From assembly GCF_037392515.1 (NCBI RefSeq), contig NC_090288.1:3527501-3591500 (forward strand): a stretch of DNA of 64,000 bases, written 5' to 3'. The position numbers and the translations under genes were made by a program. Source of the stretch: Haliotis asinina (taxonomy: Eukaryota; Mollusca; Gastropoda; Lepetellida; Haliotidae). This document shows positions 57,235-64,000 of the stretch, one piece after another; the stretch's first letter is position 1, and each line of letters opens with the position of its first letter. The notes beneath the pieces are model-generated. The model saw nothing but the letters and a program-made list of their open reading frames with translations. It was not told where the DNA came from and made no database searches.

Positions 57235-57400
57235 AAGCTGCCTGTTAAGCACTAGAAGGTTATAGTCACCTGACTTTTTCCAACCGGTACCCATCTTCTG
57301 CTGGGTGAACAGAGGTAAAATGCTATCTCCAATCTAAATTACTTGATTCAAATTCGCTTTTCTTGGCAAGGAGCAGTCAAACCTGATAAATATGTAAAAT
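57235..57400 (+). repeat. Interspersed repeat E, copy 2
   Basis: Shares GCACTAGAAGGTTATAGTCA-like, CCGGTACCCATCTTCTGCTG and GGGTGAACAGAGGTAAAATG blocks and a GAGCAGTCAAACCTG block with 40100-40290. Confidence 0.5.
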
Positions 57401-58929
57401 CCACTCACACACAAGTTTCAATACCCAAAGGAAAACAAACTTAAGTTGTTTAATAATAAGGATTCATTTATTTAAGTGACAGCTTTTGTACATGTTTTAT
57501 ATTCAAGTCAATTTTACAAATCATACACTGTATTTGAGACACCACTTTAGATCACTGGCAACTCAGTCCAAGTTGTGGCATTACCAGTATATGCAAGATA
57601 TATTGGTTTAGCATGAAGATATACATCAGTAATGTGTTGGAAAGCCAAGAGACTTGCTGTGTCTACAAAATAAGCAAAAAACTACTTGTTGTGTCTAATA
57701 TGATTACAAACCATGTGAAAAAAATGAAAGTAATAACAATTACAAAAGAACTCTTACAGACCGAAAAAGTATGTCTAAGAAGTGTGAGTTGGCACCACCA
57801 CTTTGAACAGTACTGAAGAAATATCATGGCCTGCCATTTCTTTGTGGCAAGAATGGAAGTAGGTCTCTGAGGGTTGCCACTTTCATGAAACCCATGAGTG
57901 CAGTATGGTGCTGACACACTTAAACATAACTGGGACCAACCAAGATTCAAACCCAATCATAGGATTCTGGTCTGCCCAAAGGGACACAACTCTGCACCAT
58001 GATACCTAAAATCAGACTTTTTCGAATATAGCATTATGTTATGTTCATGAACAATAAGAGTCATCATATATATCTAAAATTATTTCTGCTATCTAACCAA
58101 AACACTATTTGTTGGAAACATTAATGTTCTCTACTGTTTGATGGAAAATCACATGTCTTAGGGAACAGAAGACTTATTTCATTTCATAATGAAAATTTGA
58201 GTTATGTTAAAATTAATCTCACAATGCAGCTTGCAGATAACACAGCTTACTGTTCTGTTCGATGCCCCCAAACAATCAGAAAATGATCACACAATATGAA
58301 AAGAACTAACATATCATCTAACATTAACTACAAATCAAGCATTTTCAACCAGTGGCATAAATATATGAATATTAGTAATAATTTGAAAATCAAGATTCAT
58401 TACGTATATTAGAAAAATATAATCTGAACAAAATATATAAAGGAAAGAGTGCATTTGGTACCACAATCCATGATTACTAAATCTTTGATTTCCTAGTGTG
58501 TTTCATTTCCATTCTAAACAACTAAAACAATGGTAAGAATCACCCGATTAACTGCAGCAATGTGAAACAATCAGGACACCCTTAGCCTTTTTTTGTTGTA
58601 TATTATGATAGAAATCCTAGGACCATTCATCATGGTGGCTTTGTTAATGAAGTGACGTTTTTATCTTCAGCAACAAAAGATTGACCTCAACAACAAATGA
58701 AAATGACTTCCAGACTGAATTTGACAAAACTACATTCAAAATGTAGGCCATGTACACGTGAACATAAGATATGTTTACGGCCATTATGATTCACTTGTGT
58801 ATTTAGTGAATTGTATCCATTACTTGTGATCACCAGAATCAAATATTCATGCATCTTTAGATACTGAGTGATTTTACCGTAGTATGAGTGTTATCTATCG
58901 AGGTGAGATATGCAAAATGGAATAAAACG

Positions 58930-59135
58930 AAGCCAGGCAGGATACCAGTCAACAATATAAGTTGTTCACTGGTCAAGAGGGGACATGGGTTAATGTACTC
59001 TTGATGTTTGTTTATGTATGAACATACACAAACACCGAGGGTTCATCAAACCATGGGCCCCGAGGGACCAGTGAACCACGAATCCATCTTGCCGAACACT
59101 TCAATGTGAATTTTGAACTAAATGAAACACAAGTA
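58930..59135 (-). repeat. Inverted-repeat element D, copy 2
   Basis: Inverse of the element at 15716-15890: TTCACTGGTCAAGAGGGGAC and ATGGGTTAATGTACTCTTGA at one end, CATCAAACCATGGGCCCCGA and GGGACCAGTGAACCACG at the other, then CACTTCAATGTGAATTTTGA as shared flank. Confidence 0.6.
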
Positions 59136-59729
59136 TCGGATCGTAGCCATTGCTAGACTTTGAAAATGACAAGAAAAACAGATTTAGAGTTACCTCCCTT
59201 ACATTGATTTGCATTCAAAAAACACTGGTAATTTCCATACACCATACATAATTCAATGTTTATCGAGATAAAGTATTAATACCAAGAAGTAACAAATGAG
59301 TTCGCCATTCCAAGCAGAGTACACACAAATGTTACTAGCTTGTAAGTGGGGTACACTGAAAATAACAGAAGAACGCTCAGCCAATCAGAAAACATCATTA
59401 AAGTGTGAGGTAAGATAATCTTATATGTATAATTTGACAATAATGAGGTCATAGGTTATTGTGATAAATTAACTGAAAATGGTCAAAACTGTTAAAGAAT
59501 GGTCTCATTTTGTTTTCTGAATATTATGAAAAACACATCAATCTGAATCATTGTATTCATTACCCACTATTTGTGATAAATTTCAAATTCAACTCAGAGT
59601 AGATTCACTGCAGAACTTCAGTCCTAAGTAGAATTAAGTACTAACCTGAAGATTTATTTTTCAATCTAATAACAGGGGAGGGAAGCCATTATGCTTGGCA
59701 GTGCCCAAGTGGTATTTAAGACTACACAA

Positions 59730-59896
59730 TGGTGAGTGAGAGAGTTCAGTTTTTACGACACTTTCAGCAATATTCCATCAATATCATCACAGGGAACACC
59801 AGAAACTGGCTTCACACAATTTACCTATGTGGGGAACTGACCCGGAGTCTTCTTCGTAACAGCGACCACTTGAACAGAACACTACTCCATCGCCCG
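59730..59896 (-). mobile_element. SINE family B copy
   Basis: Plus strand shows the inverted tail first (GTGAGTGAGAGAGTTCAGTT, CAATATTCCATCAATATCAT), then CACCAGAAACTGGCTTCACA, TGTGGGGAACTGACCCGGAG and CCACTTGAACAGAACACTAC. It is antisense relative to box A to tail order. Confidence 0.75.
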
Positions 59897-61207
59897 ACTA
59901 TACATACAACAGCAGTGTACTTAGAAACTGCCTTGTCCGTATGAAAAATGGCAAAATATGACTGGCCATCAATTTCCTGCATGTCATCCATTCTGGACAC
60001 AAAACAAAGCTAATCTGGTGAATGATCAAGGATTTTTATCAGAATATGATGGACATAAAACACCCTGTATTTTATAGGACAATACTGGGCTCTACACAGA
60101 ACCTTGTTCATTGATCATCACTTCGCACAGAGTAAAATTACGAGCTTATGTCAGTAAATTCGAACAGAAATACAAGAAAAACATGCTCTATCAAACCTTA
60201 AATGCCCAGCTTGGTTTTTTGGGAAACAAAAATACATGAACTGGCCAGTTTTGACAGAAATAAAGAACATAATGTTTTATCATAATGAATGCATTAAAGC
60301 ACCAGAATGTCGACCGTTCTAAAGCACTGTTTGTTATCAGTGGCTGGTAACCGCTCAGCTTAAATGTCTCTGATAGCCTTATTCCACAAGAGAACTTTCT
60401 GCTCTACGACCACGCAATGGGGGCAGGTTCCTTAGCCGATCATGAAGTGCTTCTTCCTGAGGAATACTCCTGCCTTATTCCTGACTGGCTTCATATGACT
60501 ACAGGAAGGATAATAAATCTAGATTTGGATAAACACTGGCTCTTTATCCAATCAAGCGGACAACAAGTAATTTGAAATTTACCTAAATGAAAAGAACATA
60601 AGTTTTCTCTTCAATTTGCCCCCACTGAAACATTGCTGAAAATATTTGGTGTAGTGCTTGAAACTGCGAAAAGGAACGAAATCCAGTATGACAAAAACAT
60701 TCAGAACCATTGACATCCTAGCCTAAAGCATCAAGAAGTACTTTCCATGTGTCGAAGAAAAAAAACAAAAACAATTCCAAAAGACACAATTCCTAGGCAT
60801 TTTATTTTCTGCTAATAATAAATTATTCAGATAATAAACCTATTTAAACTAAATGGAATGGGTCTTTGATAAGCGATCACACTTGGAAACCTCTTATATG
60901 GCCACGGATCTTAATGTGTAGAATGTGAAATACAAACATCCATCATAACAAACTCACTTGGAAACTTCTTATGTCCCCAAGGCTCTTAGTATGTCGAATG
61001 TGCTATACAAATGTTGAACATAACAAACATGTCCTTTTGACTTCCATCACATAGCTATTTATGAATCAAGAACCTCATCAGATAAGTCAAGGTTTGCAGT
61101 AGTATAATTCTCCTATAACAGTCAATATTAAACTCTAACAAATACCTTTAGTTTATATTGTATCATAAGTCCTACGCCTTACTCCCTTCTTTACTCTCAG
61201 AGTATGA

Positions 61208-61436
61208 TTAAGCGGGTTTATGGCATTTCCCAGGCACGTTGTTCAGAATACATCTCTGTCCCACCGATTCTCTGTATTCAAACATAGCCGTTACAATGCA
61301 TACATATTTACAACACTTGCAACCGTCCAAGAAGACGTGTTGCAAAGACTGCGCTGGCCGTAGGCTACTTGCATGTTCCTCCATTTGAAATTGGGACCAG
61401 AAGTTCCCTTTATCATCCATTGCATGTTCAGAATCT
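61208..61436 (-). other. Possible orphan 3' exon, product unrecognised
   Basis: On the minus strand a strong acceptor (CTCATCCTCGTCTCTTTTCAG) ends at 61437, followed by 229 bases with two open readings. One reads about 75 codons from phase 2 (phrases DDKGNFWSQFQME and a Cys-rich CKCCKYVC) to a stop at 61208; the other reads about 47 codons from phase 0. I know no protein that matches. It could be an alternative terminal exon, a non-coding exon, or chance. Low confidence. Confidence 0.2.
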
Positions 61437-61596
61437 GAAAAGAGACGAGGATGAGTATGAATGTACAGATCAGTAGTTTTGCATCTATCCTACAGTGTTC
61501 ATTCTAGCCCCTACCCCTATGTCATTTGCATAAAAACATTTAAAATGTTCCAGGTGGAAGTGGTTGCGTCAGGACATCAATGAATGAAAAATATGA

Positions 61597-62447
61597 AACG
61601 CAAGCAAAACTCCAAGCTAAGTAGGTCTTATATATATGTCTGACCTGCTTGAAAGTCATAAAAAACTGTGAGTAAATACAAACTGACACAACCCACAATA
61701 TGTGTGAAAAATGATTGAGGGACCAATATAAACAAGAGTCATAAGAAGATGACATCGCCCCGGCCCCCACATATTTGAAAGGACAAGTCATCTGACAGTT
61801 ACTTATTGTGTTTTTAGACCAAGTCTGAATTGAAACGCAAGCAAAACTCCAAGCTAAGTAGGTCTTATATATATGTCTGACCTGCTTGAAAGTTATAAAA
61901 AACTGTGAGTAAATACAAACTGACACAACCCACAATATTTTCTAAATGATTCACCTAACTGAGAGCTGGTGGGCAATGGGCCTGCTTCTTAGTAGGGCTG
62001 CAATGATTCAGTTCTGTTCATCAAATATCGAATCTGGCACCTTAGTTTCGATTTTCAATAACTATTACCACTATTTCGATCCCATATTTGAATATCTATT
62101 TAAATTATTTCCATACAAACAGAACATATTTTGACTCCCATTTCTAGCAGTTTCAAGTGATGAAATAAGGTGAGACCTGATCAATTGACATCAGGGTAAT
62201 TATAACACATCAATCGTTTTTAGTAGACCTTGCTAAGTTGACAATGGATTTCATGATTAAAGCTTACTCTGAGACTTAAATGAAATCTGATGTTTCTACT
62301 TGTATGAAGAATTGAATGAAAAATGATTGAGGGACCAATATAAACAAGAGTCATCAGAAGATGACATCGCCCCGGCCCCCACATATTTGAAAGGACAAGT
62401 CATCTGACAGTTACTTATTGTGTTTTTAGACCAAGTCTGAATTGTTT
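61597..62447. repeat. Local duplication split by an insertion
   Basis: Block 1 (61597-61700, GAAACGCAAGCAAAACTCCA ... CACAACCCACAATAT) repeats almost exactly at 61833-61938. Block 2 (61704-61832, GAAAAATGATTGAGGGACCA ... GACCAAGTCTGAATT) repeats at about 62318-62442. In the first copy the blocks touch; in the second they are separated by about 380 bases that include an hAT-like fragment. Few differences separate the copies, so the duplication is recent. Confidence 0.85.
61994..62340 (-). mobile_element. hAT-like fragment related to 6608-6977
   Basis: Begins TAGTAGGGCTGCAATGATTC and shares ATCAAATATCGAATCTGG, CACTATTTCGAT, GTTGACAATGGATTTCATGA and AAATCTGATGTTT with the inverse of the 6608-6977 element. 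The far terminal repeat is missing; the sequence passes into the duplicated block 2. Confidence 0.6.
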
Positions 62448-63412
62448 CCATGGAATTCATGAAAAATATAAATGCCATATATCTGTAATAGAAAAGTCAC
62501 CATTTCAAAATCTGTCTCATATATCTGCCAATATCTTTTGAAAGATATGAAATGGTTTTCGAGTTGTGCTCCGGAAACCAAGTCAGCCACATATTCATGG
62601 AACCAAGAAAACAATACATCATAAAAACTGTGAATAGCAAAAGGCACCACTTTGGGGTCTGCAACACATATCTACCAAATAACACTGACAGATATTAAGA
62701 AGTTTTTGAGTTCTGCTCCGGAAGCAGAACACATCTTTCACGTTTGAAAGTAAGTCTGAAACGTTTCCATGGAAACCGAGAAAATAATAAATCACAAAAA
62801 CCTGTAAGTAGCAAAAGGCACCACTTTAGCTTCCGAATTGATATATGTACCAAGTTTTGCAGAAACATATTGAACGGTTTTTGAGTTCTGCTCCGGAAAC
62901 GAAGCCCATCTCTCAAATTTGAGACTAAGTCCGAAATGTTTCCATAGAAAGGGAGAAAATAATAAATCACAAAAACATGTACATAGCAAAAGGCACCACT
63001 TTGGCGTCTGCCTCACATATCTACCTGTTACACTGACAGATATTAAGAAGTTTTTGAGTTCTGCTCCAGAAACGAAACACACCTCTCACTTTTGAGACTA
63101 AGTCAGAAACTTTTCCATGGAAACCGAAAAAATAATAAATCACAAAAAACTGTACATAGCAAAAGGCACCACTTTAGGTTCTGATTCATGTATCTACCAA
63201 GTTTTGCGGAAAAATATTGAACGGTTTTTGAGTTCTGCCCCGGAAACGAAGCCCACCCCACCATAAGACTAACACCAAAATGTTCCATGGAAAAACAAAA
63301 AAAATATAAATGCCAAAAATCTGTAAATAGCGAAAGGCATTATACTATATCTATCAAGTTTGGTCTATAAATATTGAACGGTTTCTGAGTTATGCTCCGG
63401 AAACAAAATGAT
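62448..63412. repeat. Tandem array of about 170-base units
   Basis: Five to six diverged units, each with TTTCCATGGAAACCGA-type start, ATAATAAATCACAAAAAC, TAGCAAAAGGCACCACTTT, CATATCTACC, GTTTTTGAGTTCTGCTCC and GGAAACGAAGCCCA in the same order. Unit starts near 62598, 62768, 62939, 63113 and 63281, plus a more diverged one at 62448. On the minus strand it leaves open frames up to about 96 codons, but these repeat the same wording and are a by-product. It lies just downstream of ARPC4. Confidence 0.85.
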
Positions 63413-63731
63413 TACAGCATGGTTTATGCAGCCAAGTTTAATCAGTTAGATAAATTAAAGTACAAAAGTGAGTTGTAATTGCTACACTCATCTTCCAAGC
63501 ATAGACACCTGATTGACAAATAAGCCAGCCAAGGGAGGTAATAAATTCATCGAGCCGAAGACACATCCAGGGTATAGTGGAGTCCTATTGGAATGTATTG
63601 GAGATGTGGAGATGCATTGTAATAGGTGATGGAGTATTCATAGGTGATGACAATGGCAATATTAACAGTACCACATAGATTACACAGGACATACATGGAC
63701 ATTTTACCAGCACGCTGTGGAGTTGTGACGC
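63413..63731 (-). other. Probable ARPC4 3' untranslated region
   Basis: 320 bases between the ARPC4 stop codon and the tandem array. No clear poly(A) signal on the minus strand was found here, so the transcript end may lie within or beyond the array. Confidence 0.35.
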
Positions 63732-63908
63732 CTAAAACCGTTTCAAGAATTCTTCTGCACTTAGTCGTGCCCTTGAGTTGACAGCTAGCTTCATTTCATT
63801 AATTTCTTTGTCTATTTCCTCCATGAAATGAATGATGAAGTCCACCAACTTGTGTTTGTACATCTGCTCTGCATGGAAGTTGGTGATGAGGAAGCTGATG
63901 TCGTAGCC
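63732..63908 (-). CDS. ARPC4: Arp2/3 complex subunit 4 (ARPC4), last coding exon
   Basis: ARPC4 is a core subunit of the seven-protein Arp2/3 complex, which nucleates branched actin filaments in the cytoplasm. This exon encodes the last 58 residues and a TAG stop. The wording [38 protein letters not shown] and AEEFLKRF is almost identical to the human C-terminus (human has 168 residues). The long helix pairing with ARPC2 lies in this segment. The acceptor CTATTGTTTCAG precedes GGC TAC at 63908, phase 0, as expected after the VE of the previous exon. The remaining N-terminal two thirds lies beyond the right edge. Confidence 0.95.
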   Translation of the reverse strand, partial: GYDISFLITNFHAEQMYKHKLVDFIIHFMEEIDKEINEMKLAVNSRARLSAEEFLKRF

Positions 63909-64000
63909 CTGAAACAATAGTTTTGAGAATGAGTCTTTCAGAAAGTAGCACCATAAAGTCAGAGGAAATCCCAACTTGAGACTGATTGTATGCATTTACC

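Larger units (their letters stand above)
51500..61596. other. Gene-poor stretch between SLC25A20 and ARPC4
   Basis: About 10 kb without a recognised gene. It contains SINE B copies (51828, 52798, 59730), repeats D, E and a foldback MITE copy, and a possible orphan terminal exon at 61208-61436, each listed separately. 52280-52370 is a decayed SINE B remnant. The remainder is AT-rich; open frames are all short and unremarkable. Confidence 0.45.

Noticed and set aside
60395-60482. Minus-strand frame with PQEEALHDRLRNLPPL-like wording as a terminal exon
   Set aside because: The wording looks protein-like but the acceptor has no pyrimidine tract and no partner exon is visible.
62497-63288. Four minus-strand frames of 61-96 codons with similar wording
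   Set aside because: They arise from the 170-base tandem array; the peptides repeat and lack family similarity.

Overview
The window looks like nuclear DNA of a marine gastropod, most likely an abalone (Haliotis) or close relative. This is inferred from animal genes split by GT-AG introns, an AT-rich non-coding background, and many copies of two short repeats whose wording (CAATATTCCAGCTATATGG and GTGTGAAGCCCATTTCTGG type) I associate with abalone sequence. No search was possible, so the species call is an inference.

Four host genes can be supported, three of them complete in coding sequence. (1) SLC35C1, the Golgi GDP-fucose transporter, minus strand, six exons, 9561-25962. (2) DPM3, the small anchoring subunit of dolichol-phosphate-mannose synthase, plus strand, five exons, 26934-31897. 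(3) SLC25A20, the mitochondrial carnitine/acylcarnitine carrier, plus strand, eight exons, 38168-51231. (4) The last coding exon of ARPC4 (Arp2/3 complex subunit 4), minus strand, 63732-63908, with the rest beyond the right edge. SLC35C1 and DPM3 stand head to head about 1 kb apart. Both serve glycosylation and both depend on the GDP-mannose pool, so a shared promoter region is plausible.

Most of the rest is mobile-element debris. The left edge holds the leader and gag start of a Gypsy-like LTR retrotransposon fossil (1-726), then two SINE copies in a row. SLC35C1 introns carry a Crypton tyrosine-recombinase relic, a 5'-truncated LINE with clear target-site duplications, a TTAA-bounded foldback element, other foldbacks, and a 2.2-kb element with mariner-type ends. 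The last intron of SLC25A20 (7.3 kb) is filled by a broken DIRS-like element with inverted terminal repeats and an internal complementary region. Inside it sits a mariner transposon with matching ends, a TA duplication and an uninterrupted 348-residue transposase. The DIRS-like element ends only about 30 bases before the SLC25A20 exon 8 splice acceptor.

31.9-38.0 kb and 51.5-62.4 kb show no gene I can recognise, only SINEs, foldback repeats and microsatellites. The right part, next to ARPC4, has a local duplication containing an hAT-like fragment and a tandem array of about 170-base units. No CRISPR, operon or bacterial feature is present. I did not find a clearly new biological system; the strongest leads are the nested DIRS/mariner insertion, the intact mariner, and the head-to-head SLC35C1/DPM3 pair.
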